From Leptolyngbya sp. SIOISBB (GTDB lineage: Bacteria > Cyanobacteriota > Cyanobacteriia > Phormidesmidales > Phormidesmidaceae), in the NCBI GenBank assembly GCA_010671905.1, contig JAAHII010000001.1:2232001-2296000 (forward strand): a DNA stretch of 64,000 nucleotides, given 5' to 3'. Positions 27,791-36,696 of this stretch are shown here, piece after piece; the first letter of the stretch is position 1, and the number at the start of each line of letters is the position of its first letter. The translations under genes and the position numbers were made by a program. Below the pieces are notes generated by a model. That model saw nothing but the letters and a program-made list of their open reading frames with translations, searched no databases and was not told the origin of the DNA.

Positions 27791-28963
27791 ATGAGAGTCT
27801 TGGTCGCCAGCCACACCTATATCGTTGACCTCAATTGCGAAAAGTTTCGCACCCTCGCCCAAGCGCCCGATGTCGAAGTCACCGTGGTCATTCCCCAGCG
27901 GTGGAAACCGGGTGGCGTCCAAAACCGCATTGTTGAAAAAGAGGCCTGGCAGGATGGTCGTTTTCGGGTGGTGCCGATTTCTAACTTTAGCCAAAACAAC
28001 CAAGGCATGTTGACCTTTGGGTTAGACCTGGTAAAGCTATTGCGGGAGTTTCGGCCCCATGTCATTCAAGTCGAGCAAGGCTCCAAAGGCATAGCCTACG
28101 CTGAGATGATTACCTTGAATCGGTTGCTCGGCCTCAACGCCAAACTGCTCTTTTTCACCTGGTGGAACTTGCCCTACGAGCTGAAATTCCCCATTTCTTT
28201 ATTGGAGAAGTACAACCTTGGCGGCACCGATGGCATTATCTCGGGCAACCAAGACGGGGCTGATATTTTGCGCGATCGCGGCTATGCCGGTCCGATTCGC
28301 GTGATGCCTCAGTTGGGGGTTGACGAAACGCTCTTTCGTCCCCAGCCTGAACCTGAACTCGCCGAAAAACTCGGGATCAGCCCAGATGATTTTGTCATTG
28401 GCTTTGTCGGGCGCTTTGTGGAAGAGAAAGGGCTGCTGACCTTAATGAAATCCTTAGGGCACCTTAAGAATCATCCGCGTGCTTGGAAATGCCTACTGCT
28501 AGGTCGGGGGCCATTAAAAGAGGAATTACAACAACAGGCGGTAGCCTTGGGGATTAGCGATCGCATCCGCTGGGTCGAGAGCGTGCCCCACGATGACGTG
28601 CCTCGTTACATCAATCTGATGTCCACACTGCTGTTACCCTCCGAAACCACCTATAAGTTCAAAACCATGACCGCCGTTGGCTGGAAAGAACAGTTTGGCC
28701 ATGTCTTGATTGAAGCAATGGCCTGCCAGGTACCCGTCATTGGCTCCGATTCCGGCGAAATCCCCCATGTCATTGGTGATGCCGGTCTCGTCTTCCCAGA
28801 AGGCAACGCCGATGAATTAGCCGACCGCATCCGCACCCTGATGGAGTCGCCCGAAACACATACCGCGCTCAGTAAACGCGGCTACGACCTAGCGATGGAG
28901 CGTTACACCAACCGGGCATTGGCTCAAGAAATCCTCGCGTTTTATCAGGAACTAGTGGCATGA
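27791..28963 (+). CDS. family 4 glycosyltransferase
   Basis: A 390-residue GT-B enzyme. The donor-binding half is clear: IGFVGRFVEEKGLLTLMKSL, LLLGRGPLKEEL and GHVLIEAMACQVPVIGSDSG with the EX7E-type motif. The start at the ATG (MRVLVASHTYIVDLNC) is better than the GTG two codons earlier. Its stop overlaps the start of the next gene (ATGA), so the two are translationally coupled. Nucleotide-sugar and acceptor are unknown. Confidence 0.92.
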   Translation: MRVLVASHTYIVDLNCEKFRTLAQAPDVEVTVVIPQRWKPGGVQNRIVEKEAWQDGRFRVVPISNFSQNNQGMLTFGLDLVKLLREFRPHVIQVEQGSKGIAYAEMITLNRLLGLNAKLLFFTWWNLPYELKFPISLLEKYNLGGTDGIISGNQDGADILRDRGYAGPIRVMPQLGVDETLFRPQPEPELAEKLGISPDDFVIGFVGRFVEEKGLLTLMKSLGHLKNHPRAWKCLLLGRGPLKEELQQQAVALGISDRIRWVESVPHDDVPRYINLMSTLLLPSETTYKFKTMTAVGWKEQFGHVLIEAMACQVPVIGSDSGEIPHVIGDAGLVFPEGNADELADRIRTLMESPETHTALSKRGYDLAMERYTNRALAQEILAFYQELVA

Positions 28964-30168
28964 GCCAGCCCTTAAAAATTTTGCAAATCGTACCATCTAT
29001 CTCTCTGGTGTATGGTGGCCCCAGCCAAATGGTACGGGGATTTTCCCAGGCCTTGTCAGCAACTGGCGCAGAAGTCACCATTCTGACTACCGACTCTAAC
29101 GGTGACGTCGACGAAGCCCCCTTAGATGTACCTTTGGGCGTTCCCGTTAAAGAAGATAATTACACCGTCTACTACTTCCGGTGCTCGCCCTTTCGCCGTT
29201 ACAAATTCTCAATAGACCTGCTGCGCTGGTTGTGGGATCATGCCCAGGACTATGACATCGCCCACGTTCATGCCCTATTCTCACCCGTGAGTTCCTTGGC
29301 GGCTACAGTCCTGCGACAGCAGGGCATTCCCTACCTCATGCGCCCCCTCGGCACTCTAGATCCCGCCGATTTGCAAAAGAAAAAGCAGTTTAAGAAACTC
29401 TATGCTGCGGTGCTAGAACACCCCAATCTCGCTGGCGCTGCCGCCATTCACTTCACCAGTGAACAAGAGGCCCAGGTCTCCGAGCGCTTTGGCACCAATA
29501 CACCAGGGATTGTGTTGCCCCTCGGCGTTACCCCTTTACCCCCTACAGCTACTGAAATCGACGTCTACGATCGCTTCGCCATCCCCCGAGATCGCCCCAT
29601 CCTGCTGTTTATGTCGCGTCTGGATCCCAAAAAAGGTATCGACCTCCTAATCCCCGCGTTAGAAACTTTGCAGCAAGAAGGTCTAGATTTCCATCTCGTC
29701 ATGTGCGGGGCCAATCCCCAAGATCGGGAGTACGAGCAGTCAGTCCATCGACAGGTCGAGGAATCAAGCTTGCGATCGCACGCCACCCTTACCGGCTACG
29801 TCGCTGGCGATATCAAAGCCGCTTTGCTGCAAGCTGCCGACCTCTTTGTACTGCCTTCCTACTACGAGAACTTTGGTATCTCTGTCGCCGAAGCGATGCT
29901 GGCAGGCTCACCCGTCGTCATTTCTAACCAAGTCCACATCTGGGACACCATTCAGAAAACCGAGTCCGGCTGGATTTGTGAATGCACGGTTGATTCTGTC
30001 ACGGCGCAACTCCGCGATGCCCTGAAATCGCCTAACGAGCGCACCCAGCGCGGCCACAACGCTCAACGCTGTGCCAAGAATTACTACAGCTGGGATGCCA
30101 TTGCCGAGAGGGCACTTTCAATCTACCAACGCATTCTTTCTGAGAGAGTGGCAGAAGTTGCCAAGTAA
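28960..30168 (+). CDS. family 4 glycosyltransferase
   Basis: A 402-residue GT-B enzyme. The N-terminal glycine-rich acceptor loop is VPSISLVYGGPSQMVRGFSQ, and the donor half has LLFMSRLDPKKGIDLLIPAL, GYVAGDIKAALLQAADLFVL and NFGISVAEAMLAGSPVVIS. It is the last gene of the three-gene glycosyltransferase operon, overlapping its predecessor by four bases. No polymerase or flippase is in this cluster. Confidence 0.92.
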   Translation: MSQPLKILQIVPSISLVYGGPSQMVRGFSQALSATGAEVTILTTDSNGDVDEAPLDVPLGVPVKEDNYTVYYFRCSPFRRYKFSIDLLRWLWDHAQDYDIAHVHALFSPVSSLAATVLRQQGIPYLMRPLGTLDPADLQKKKQFKKLYAAVLEHPNLAGAAAIHFTSEQEAQVSERFGTNTPGIVLPLGVTPLPPTATEIDVYDRFAIPRDRPILLFMSRLDPKKGIDLLIPALETLQQEGLDFHLVMCGANPQDREYEQSVHRQVEESSLRSHATLTGYVAGDIKAALLQAADLFVLPSYYENFGISVAEAMLAGSPVVISNQVHIWDTIQKTESGWICECTVDSVTAQLRDALKSPNERTQRGHNAQRCAKNYYSWDAIAERALSIYQRILSERVAEVAK

Positions 30169-30347
30169 AAACGAGCAGCGCAAACGTTTCTTGCTTATCT
30201 CCAGTGATTTTCGGACACGGCGCAATAATTTTTGGGTGCCACAGACTCAGCTTTAAAAGCAGCGCGATGATTCTCAATAGCAATACTACAACTCTCGTTA
30301 ACGACTGAGTGATTACAGTCGTTACGGATATGAGCTGCCGGCATAAC

Positions 30348-31442
30348 TCAACACTGGACATCAACGGTACAAAGCCCCAACCAATTACCTTCAAAATCTT
30401 GTCCGATGAAGTATGCGTCATATACCGAGTGAGTCCCGACATAGACCTCTCGCAAATCACTCAAATAAGACCTCAAAATCTCATCAATTTGTACAACTCT
30501 ATGGTTGGGGATGTCTTCTCTACGAAAACCATTCCTCGACGTCAGGCAAATATCTTCATCGACATCAAGACCATCAAATTCACATGTATTAATAAAGCCA
30601 TTTCCGTATAGGACTCTGTCAATCGCTGCATTTTGAGAAGTCGCCACTTCGAATATTAGACGCTCCGATTCTTTATAGTGATCATAGCAATTACGTCTTA
30701 TAAAAACTACGTCTTTAGCTACTTCTTGAAATCTATCCAAAATAGTTTTTGCTTGAGAACTATTATTATGTAGTCCTGGGCAAATATATTTTGCCTCAGT
30801 GTCATTGTAATATTCAGCCCAATCTTCATAAGAAGAGATTGCCACCCAAACATCATTTTTGATTCTGATGGTTAGCAATCTAAAAGACTCGTAAGTTTCG
30901 GCTGCGAGTCTATGATCAACTGATTGTTTTTCGTTGACCTGAACTGGCAAGTCATTCTTGGCAACACGATAAGCAAAGACTTCATAGCCTTCAGAAGTCA
31001 ATCCACTGATGAATGACTGGAGATTTTCCGCATACTGCGTAGCCGTATTTTCCTTTTCATTCATGTGTGAGAATGGCTCGGATGCACCTTGCTTTCGAGA
31101 AGCTTCCAAAAAATCGTCCATCAAATCACTAGACGCATAAAAGACGCCACCGTCTGGAGTGCGCACTCCGCATCGCTGATAGCCCTTTGAATACTCACCC
31201 AACCCGAAAGCATCAGCCAAAGGCATCGATTCCAGATATTCCTGCCTGTTCAAAAAGTTTTTGGTGTTGAACTTGCCATCTTCTTGTAAATTCCAGGTAA
31301 ATATCCCAAACGGATAATCGCCCGCACTAGAGAACAGAACTCCCTCTACAGATGCTCGGAGCTGCTGCAAAAATTGGTTTGAGGCCTCATTCATCGCACT
31401 GTCTTTGTCTAGTTCAAGGATACTATAGGTGATCATAGCCAT
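30348..31442 (-). CDS. NuiA (nuclease A inhibitor)-like protein, AT-rich gene
   Basis: A 364-residue protein. The N-terminal stretch FLQQLRASVEGVLFSSAGDY plus PFGIFTW resembles the start of NuiA, the small inhibitor of the nuclease NucA from Anabaena. The C-terminal stretch ILRSYLSDLREVYVGTHSVY then FIGQDFEGNWLGL resembles the end of NuiA, with the long middle unlike it. NuiA is only about 135 residues, so this is either an expanded relative or a two-domain protein. The similarity was judged by eye and is tentative. The gene is clearly richer in A and T than its neighbours on both sides, which suggests horizontal acquisition. No partner nuclease is seen nearby. Confidence 0.7.
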   Translation of the reverse strand: MAMITYSILELDKDSAMNEASNQFLQQLRASVEGVLFSSAGDYPFGIFTWNLQEDGKFNTKNFLNRQEYLESMPLADAFGLGEYSKGYQRCGVRTPDGGVFYASSDLMDDFLEASRKQGASEPFSHMNEKENTATQYAENLQSFISGLTSEGYEVFAYRVAKNDLPVQVNEKQSVDHRLAAETYESFRLLTIRIKNDVWVAISSYEDWAEYYNDTEAKYICPGLHNNSSQAKTILDRFQEVAKDVVFIRRNCYDHYKESERLIFEVATSQNAAIDRVLYGNGFINTCEFDGLDVDEDICLTSRNGFRREDIPNHRVVQIDEILRSYLSDLREVYVGTHSVYDAYFIGQDFEGNWLGLCTVDVQC

Positions 31443-31650
31443 GATGTAATCCGCATAAGTTCGCTACCCAAGGTCTTTCGGGCTTAGCAGGGATATAAGT
31501 GATTGCGGATGCTCTCCCCAGACTCTTGTGGCTTTCGATAAATCGATTTTGTGCATGTATGTCATCTGTGTTGTGCTTTGAAGCTTCATGACAGGACGAC
31601 TTATGGTGTGACCAATCGCAAACAAGATCACCTCTTTCAGGAGTAAAGCG

Positions 31651-31935
31651 ATGGTTTGTCCCAATGATGTGCAAGTTCGTCAGCAGTTAGAAGGGCTTTA
31701 CCAGAGATCGCCCAACATCGCCTTAAAACTGCAGATATGGCGCTTTTTCCAACAAATTGGTGCGGCGGTTGTGCAAGAGCTAACCCACGATCGCAACGCG
31801 CCCCGCATTGCCAAAAATTACGACGCCGAAGGTCAAGCGCATTGGCATGTTTATGACCCCTACTCTGGTCAGCGCTTCACCTATCTCTCTGAAAGTGAAG
31901 TCCGTGAATGGCTAGACAATCGTTACTCGCAATAG
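31651..31935 (+). CDS. conserved-looking hypothetical protein
   Basis: A 94-residue protein: LEGLYQRSPNIALKLQIWRF, then DAEGQAHWHVYDPYSGQRFT and YLSESEVREWLDNRY. AGGAG sits 9 bases before the ATG. The last part looks like a small beta-hairpin followed by a helix. I do not recognise a named family. It ends 16 bp from the convergent recJ gene. Confidence 0.7.
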   Translation: MVCPNDVQVRQQLEGLYQRSPNIALKLQIWRFFQQIGAAVVQELTHDRNAPRIAKNYDAEGQAHWHVYDPYSGQRFTYLSESEVREWLDNRYSQ

Positions 31936-31951
31936 TGGCGATGACCCAGCA

Positions 31952-34303
31952 CTAGTCATTAGACGCGGGTGCCGGACTCGTCGGTAACGGCAGCGAGCCC
32001 AGCACTTGCTCTAAGATATCGACCGGCACTGCGTGAAAGTATTGTTGACGAAAGTGTTCTTCTTGAACCGCAGTGAAGAATTGATGGGCCGTTTGCCCGT
32101 ATTGAGTCGCCGTTGAGGGCGTAAATGGGCCAGTTAGATTAACCTGATCATGCTGCTGTTGGACGGTGTAACCGAGTTTTTTCAGAGCCGTGAGGGCGAA
32201 TCGCAGGGTGAGATCGCTCAAGCCCAGCTTTGCTTGCAGAACTGAGACGGGTCGACTTTCACCGGTGCGAGCTAAGTATTTGGCAATTCCTAGCAGTTGC
32301 TGCCACTGCTGCTCGGGCGACAGGGGCGGCGGCGGTGGATAGGCCAGCGTGAGCAAGGGATGGTCCATCCGATAAAGTGAGAAATCTGACCAGTCCGTCG
32401 GACAGTCAATCATGGCTGGCGGTGACACTGGATCGACGACTTGCTCACGCTGATCGATCAACCAAAGGATTTTGTTCGGAGTGTCTGTGGTGGCGGGAAC
32501 AGTCGTGGGACACAAATCAATCAAGCGGGCTTCATAACGCTTTTTGTAAGTGTTGACATCTAACTCGACCACCAAGTCGTAGCGGCCCTCGGGCAAATCG
32601 GCACGGCGGTGGCCCCACCAATGCCCCGGAAAACCAACATCAGTGGCCGGGTCAACGATATCGAAAGTGAGTTTGTGATAACGCTGCTTACCGCCCCGGC
32701 GATCTTTCAAGGTTTCTTCCCACAGGTTTGTAATCTGTACGTCCCGTAACAGCAGGCGGGGAATCGGATTGCCCATGCCGTAGGGTTCCAATAGCTTGAG
32801 CGCACGGAACAAGTCGCGCCCCAGATCGGCAACAGTGATGACACAATCCACATCGAGGGGGGGCGGTTGAGTCAGGTCAGCCGTGGGCAGATACGATCGC
32901 ACGGCCCGATTCAACCCAGCGGCCAACAGCGGCAAATTTTCTACAGGCAGGGTCATGCCCGCTGCAAAGGGATGGCCGCCAAAACTGGTGAGCAAATGGG
33001 ATTGCGCTTGCACCAGTTCGTACAAATCAATTTGGTGAACGGATCGCGCCGAGCCTCGGGCCATCAGTGGGGCTCCGGGCGCGGCAGTCGTCTCTGTTTG
33101 AAAGAGGATGGTGGGGCGATCGTATTCCTGGGCAATTTGGCTGGCGACTAACCCCAAAACTCCCGGCGACCACTGGGGATCACTCAGCAAAATTACCTGA
33201 GTCGTCCCGAGATCCAGCGTTTCTAGTTGGGCTTTGGCTTGACGTAAAACGTTAGCCTGTAGTTCTTTGCGGCGGGTATTGGCGAGTTCAGCTTCAAGGG
33301 CGAGGGCTGCTGCCCGATCGCGATCGCGGCTGGTCAACAACTCCACTCCAAAGCTGGCGTCGCCATGAATGCGGCTCACAGCATTGATGCGGGGGCCAAT
33401 GCCAAAGGCCACGTCTGAGGGGCGATCGCCGGTGCGTTTGCAAAATTCCAGCAGCTTGGTCACCCCAGGGCGTACACCAGCCTTGGCCTGCGCTTCCAGA
33501 ACTTGCAATCCTCGCTGGGTGAGGTAGCGACAGTCGCCCCGCAGCGCCACCAGATCTGCAATGAGGCCGATCGCCACTAAATCCAGCAAGATCCCCAACG
33601 GTTGTTGTGGCACCTTCGGCAATCGCTCATATAAGGCTTCCACAAGCTTATAAGCCACCGCCACGCCAGATAAATCCCCCAAGGGATGGCCTTTGGGCAA
33701 CTGTCGCGGATTAATCAGCGCCACGACTGGCGGACGCGTCTCGGCCAGCGTGTGGTGATCTGTCACAATTACGTCCATGCCTAAAGTGGCGGCATAAGCC
33801 AACTCGGTAGCGGCGGTGCTCCCCGTGTCGCAGGTAACGATCAGTGTGCAGCCCCAGTCTGCCAGCTCATCTAGTCCGCTAATTGATAGGCCATGGGACT
33901 CAGTAAAGCGATTGGGAATGTAGTAACGCAGTTGCTCAGCCTGGGGAAAAAACTGCCCGAGCCCTTCCCAGAGGACAGCCGTTGCCGTCAGGCCATCCGC
34001 GTCAAAATCACCCCAGATGGCCACCTTTTCAGAATGTTCATGCGCTTGGATGAGCCTGGCGATCGCCCATTTCATCTCTTCCCCAAAGGCAAATGGGGTG
34101 GTCGGTTCATACGCCTCCACCTGCAAATAACCGCGAATATCGGCCAGATTGCGCCAACCGCGCTGCCAGAGCAACTGACCGACCAGTTCGATAAACGGTG
34201 TTTGCCAGCCGACACTGGCCGCCCAGTGAGCAAACTGCTGTTGCCAGTCAGCCGAGGGCGATTCGTGGTCTAGTAAACGCCATTGAAAGCGAGGATAGGT
34301 CAT
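31952..34303 (-). CDS. recJ: single-stranded-DNA-specific exonuclease RecJ
   Basis: RecJ, the 5'-3' single-strand exonuclease of recombination and mismatch repair. The DHH-family motifs are present in order: IWGDFDADGLTATAVLWEG (about residue 99), VTCDTGSTAATEL, VTDHHTLAETRP and GPRINAVSRIHG. The DHHA1 and OB-type parts follow, and then a cyanobacterial C-terminal extension. I start at the ATG at 34303 (MTYPRFQWRLLDHE), which matches where family members begin; a GTG at 34390 would add 29 residues. About 783 residues. Confidence 0.93.
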   Translation of the reverse strand: MTYPRFQWRLLDHESPSADWQQQFAHWAASVGWQTPFIELVGQLLWQRGWRNLADIRGYLQVEAYEPTTPFAFGEEMKWAIARLIQAHEHSEKVAIWGDFDADGLTATAVLWEGLGQFFPQAEQLRYYIPNRFTESHGLSISGLDELADWGCTLIVTCDTGSTAATELAYAATLGMDVIVTDHHTLAETRPPVVALINPRQLPKGHPLGDLSGVAVAYKLVEALYERLPKVPQQPLGILLDLVAIGLIADLVALRGDCRYLTQRGLQVLEAQAKAGVRPGVTKLLEFCKRTGDRPSDVAFGIGPRINAVSRIHGDASFGVELLTSRDRDRAAALALEAELANTRRKELQANVLRQAKAQLETLDLGTTQVILLSDPQWSPGVLGLVASQIAQEYDRPTILFQTETTAAPGAPLMARGSARSVHQIDLYELVQAQSHLLTSFGGHPFAAGMTLPVENLPLLAAGLNRAVRSYLPTADLTQPPPLDVDCVITVADLGRDLFRALKLLEPYGMGNPIPRLLLRDVQITNLWEETLKDRRGGKQRYHKLTFDIVDPATDVGFPGHWWGHRRADLPEGRYDLVVELDVNTYKKRYEARLIDLCPTTVPATTDTPNKILWLIDQREQVVDPVSPPAMIDCPTDWSDFSLYRMDHPLLTLAYPPPPPLSPEQQWQQLLGIAKYLARTGESRPVSVLQAKLGLSDLTLRFALTALKKLGYTVQQQHDQVNLTGPFTPSTATQYGQTAHQFFTAVQEEHFRQQYFHAVPVDILEQVLGSLPLPTSPAPASND

Positions 34304-34721
34304 CTCTAAAAGCGCGCCACGTGACGAAGGAGAATGCGGTGGGCCTTGCTCAGTCGACTTGAGCGCAATGCTGGTCGGGAAAGCGATCACTCTAAGCGTA
34401 ACGGTTTTGCCATCTTTGCTCTCTGACTCACAGGTAATAGGAGCAAATCATAGCGGCGATCGCGACTCAAACGGCGCTGTGACCTAAATTACCGTGAAGA
34501 TGTGGCGGATTTACCCAGTTTATGCCACGCAATTGGACTATGCCCTTTAGACTGTAAGGAGTTGTTTGTTACTGTCCAGAGGTCAATTCAAATCCCTTGT
34601 TGAAAATTTCCTTTTAGCTTGCTCAGTGATCCAGCGATCACAGCCACAATGGCAGGAGTTGGAGATCTGAGCATCTATTCACAAGACCCGTTTGAATGTC
34701 ACGATTAAGGAGTACTGGTAC
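34304..34721. other. intergenic region upstream of the DUF6679-like gene
   Basis: No gene seen between the divergent recJ and DUF6679-like starts. A T-loop-like string around 34573-34587 is not part of a tRNA. It must hold both promoters. Confidence 0.35.
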
Positions 34722-35036
34722 ATGCTTCACCGCAAGATTTATCAACTTTGCTGTGAGGGAAAGGAAGTCTGGATCTTCTTACGGGATCAGCAGCGCTGGC
34801 TCGAACGCGCCACGATTCTAGATATTGAAGGCGACCTCGTGACTGTCCGCTATGAAACCGATGAAGAGGATGAAATCTGCTCATGGGAAGAGCTCATCCG
34901 TCTGGATAGCATTGGGTCTGTCATGCAGCGTTTAGCAGCAGTGCCCCGGGGCGAATTTGACTTTCCGCTGGCAGAAGATTGTCCTGAGAATGAGCAAATT
35001 TCTGACCCCCCACGTCGTGAACCGAATCCTGAATAA
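34722..35036 (+). CDS. DUF6679-type conserved cyanobacterial protein
   Basis: A 104-residue protein beginning MLHRKIYQLCCEGKEVWIFL, then RDQQRWLERATILDIEGDLV and VTVRYETDEEDEICSWEEL. The first 70 residues look like a small SH3-like or hfq-like beta barrel; the tail is acidic and polar. AAGGAG lies about 10 bases before the ATG. The family name is from memory and the function is unknown. Confidence 0.7.
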   Translation: MLHRKIYQLCCEGKEVWIFLRDQQRWLERATILDIEGDLVTVRYETDEEDEICSWEELIRLDSIGSVMQRLAAVPRGEFDFPLAEDCPENEQISDPPRREPNPE

Positions 35037-35063
35037 GTCAGGAATCATTGCACTCTATGTCTG

Positions 35064-35191
35064 GGGCGCGTCATCAATTAATCCCGAAAGCATTTGCGGT
35101 TAAGCACACCCGCGCCCGCATTCACTCCATAGGCTAGGGGCTGTCGTTCCTTTGCTGAAAGGATTTGGCCGCGATCGGATGACAGGCCCTA
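35064..35191 (+). mobile_element. MITE-like repeat, copy C
   Basis: Same element as copies B and D: start GGGGCGCGTCATCAATTAAT, middle CATAGGCTAGGGGCTGTCGT, end GATGACAGGCCCTAG. It is the most diverged internally (GAAAGCATTTGCGGTTAAGC where D has AGAAGCCTTTGGGGTAAAGC). It sits between the convergent DUF6679-like and fur-type genes. Confidence 0.8.
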
Positions 35192-35230
35192 GTAAGTTCT
35201 CTTCCGACTTTGGCTTGATCGGCCAATGGT

Positions 35231-35731
35231 TTAGCCGACCACTTGTCCCGCCTTGGCGCATTGAGGGCACAAACCATGTACCGTAAATTGGCAGTCCAAC
35301 ACCGAGAAGCCGCGATTGATGGCTTCATTGCTGCCCAAGGTCAAGACAGTGGCATCTTCAAATTCCTGGACTGTGCCACATTGTGCACAAATTAGGTGAT
35401 GATGCGCCTCCGTCAAAGGATCGCAAAATTCATAGAATTTCCGTTCTTCTGATAGGGCGAGTTCTCGCAAAATCCCGAGATCAACCAATAAGTGTAAGGC
35501 TCGATAAATGGTTGAAAAGCCAATTTTTTCGCCATTCTCTGTCAGCTTTTGGTAGACTCCCTCGGCGCTTAAATGATCGCCTTCTGGAACTTCTCGCATC
35601 ACTTCTAGAATTTTTTGGCGCTGTTCTGTGACCCGAAAGCCTTCCTGGTTTAGGAGCATCCGCAAAACTTCTCCGGGATTGCTTTTGAGTTCTAACCTTT
35701 CAGAAGCATGGGGCGAATTGTTTGGAGTCAT
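35231..35731 (-). CDS. Fur family metal-responsive regulator
   Basis: A 166-residue Fur-type repressor. The winged helix is FRVTEQRQKILEVMREVPEG with the recognition helix region SFSTIYRALHLLVDLGILRE (I read KIGFSTIYRALHLL). The metal part has EAHHHLICAQCGTVQEF and LCPQC, giving two CxxC pairs for structural zinc and the His-rich regulatory site. Which of the cyanobacterial paralogues (Fur, Zur, PerR) it is cannot be told by eye; the two CxxC pairs argue against the divergent PerR type. It is divergent from a Dps gene, with two direct-repeat operator-like sites between. Confidence 0.92.
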   Translation of the reverse strand: MTPNNSPHASERLELKSNPGEVLRMLLNQEGFRVTEQRQKILEVMREVPEGDHLSAEGVYQKLTENGEKIGFSTIYRALHLLVDLGILRELALSEERKFYEFCDPLTEAHHHLICAQCGTVQEFEDATVLTLGSNEAINRGFSVLDCQFTVHGLCPQCAKAGQVVG

Positions 35732-35745
35732 GGTCTGCGGCCTAT

Positions 35746-35765
35746 TGAAAATGGTTTTCGGTATG
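35746..35765. promoter_or_regulatory. operator-like repeat 1
   Basis: TGAAAATGGTTTTCGGTATG. The first 15 bases are an imperfect 7-1-7 palindrome (TGAAAAT-G-GTTTTCG) of the Fur/Zur-box kind. It lies 14 bp upstream of the Fur-type gene's start. Confidence 0.55.
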
Positions 35766-35781
35766 ACCTAAAGTTGATTGT

Positions 35782-35801
35782 TGACAATGGTTTTCGGTAT
35801 G
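35782..35801. promoter_or_regulatory. operator-like repeat 2
   Basis: TGACAATGGTTTTCGGTATG, identical to repeat 1 except for one base, starting 36 bp further on. Both copies are in the same orientation, in the divergent fur-type/dps interval. Confidence 0.55.
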
Positions 35802-35954
35802 GCTCGATATTTTGAAGAGATGAAGATTTTTGCTGTTTACTTAACTCTCTGTTAGGCAAAAAAAGACAGAAAGTAACGTTAAGATTAAAAAGCGTGTTGA
35901 GACTCTGAGTTCCGGATATGTCTCTAAAGACTGTCGATTGCTATCAACGAGGGA

Positions 35955-36497
35955 ATGAATATGCCTGTCACCGAAACTCATTTGCAAGCCTACGGCGAAG
36001 TTGCTGACAACCCCATATTGTTGGAAAAGTCGGTAACTGAGCCCATTGTGGAAGGGCTGAGCATTGCCTATGCCAGTTTTATGGGCCTTTATCTGCAATA
36101 TCAGAAGCATCATTTTGTAGTGGAAGGGTCGGAGTATTACATGCTCCACAACTATTTTTCTGAAAGCTATGAAGAAGTCCAAGAGCATGCCCATGAGGTG
36201 GGTGAACGCCTGCATGGTTTAGGGGGAGTACCGCCTAGCTCATTTAGCAAGTTTGCTGAACTTTGCTGCTTTCAGCCAGAAGACGATGACGTGTATCGTT
36301 GTCGCCTGATGATTGAGCATGATTTGGCAGCTGAGCAGTCGGTGGTTCAAATATTGCGGCGATTGGCCGGTCAGGCTGAGAGTTTGGGTGATCGTGCCAC
36401 CCGGTACCTGCTTGAGCAGTTGCTGCTCAAAACTGAAGAGCGCGCATATCATTTGGAGCACTTCTTAACGCCTGACAGCCTCAAGCTGAGCTGGTAA
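35955..36497 (+). CDS. Dps family ferritin-like DNA/iron-protection protein
   Basis: A 180-residue Dps-type protein. The ferroxidase-site helix is [20 protein letters not shown], followed by [20 protein letters not shown] with the acidic ligands, LGGVPPSS and a C-terminal helix with [12 protein letters not shown]. Dps cages oxidise and store iron and protect DNA from peroxide. It is divergently arranged with a Fur-type regulator, a sensible metal/oxidative-stress pair. A strong terminator follows. Confidence 0.93.
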   Translation: MNMPVTETHLQAYGEVADNPILLEKSVTEPIVEGLSIAYASFMGLYLQYQKHHFVVEGSEYYMLHNYFSESYEEVQEHAHEVGERLHGLGGVPPSSFSKFAELCCFQPEDDDVYRCRLMIEHDLAAEQSVVQILRRLAGQAESLGDRATRYLLEQLLLKTEERAYHLEHFLTPDSLKLSW

Positions 36498-36520
36498 AGG
36501 CATGCCAGTTAGGGCCATGA

Positions 36521-36560
36521 CCCCCGCATTCCTCAACTCAAGGGGGGATGCGGGGTTTTT
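36521..36560 (+). terminator. rho-independent terminator after dps
   Basis: CCCCGCATTCC pairs with GGGATGCGGGG and is followed by TTTTT, 24 bp past the Dps stop. Confidence 0.88.
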
Positions 36561-36696
36561 GCTAATACTTTTCGGTAGTTAAAGTGGTACATCGGACTAA
36601 TCTAAGTAGATGTGCTTGAGCATCCCTCAAGAGAGCGATCGATAGGTCACCATTGGTAATCAATGGCTCAGGTTTTGGGCGCAAAGTGGTTAAACC

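Noticed and set aside
34570-34590. tRNA T-loop-like string ATTCAAATCCC
   Set aside because: No acceptor stem, D-arm or anticodon arm can be built around it.
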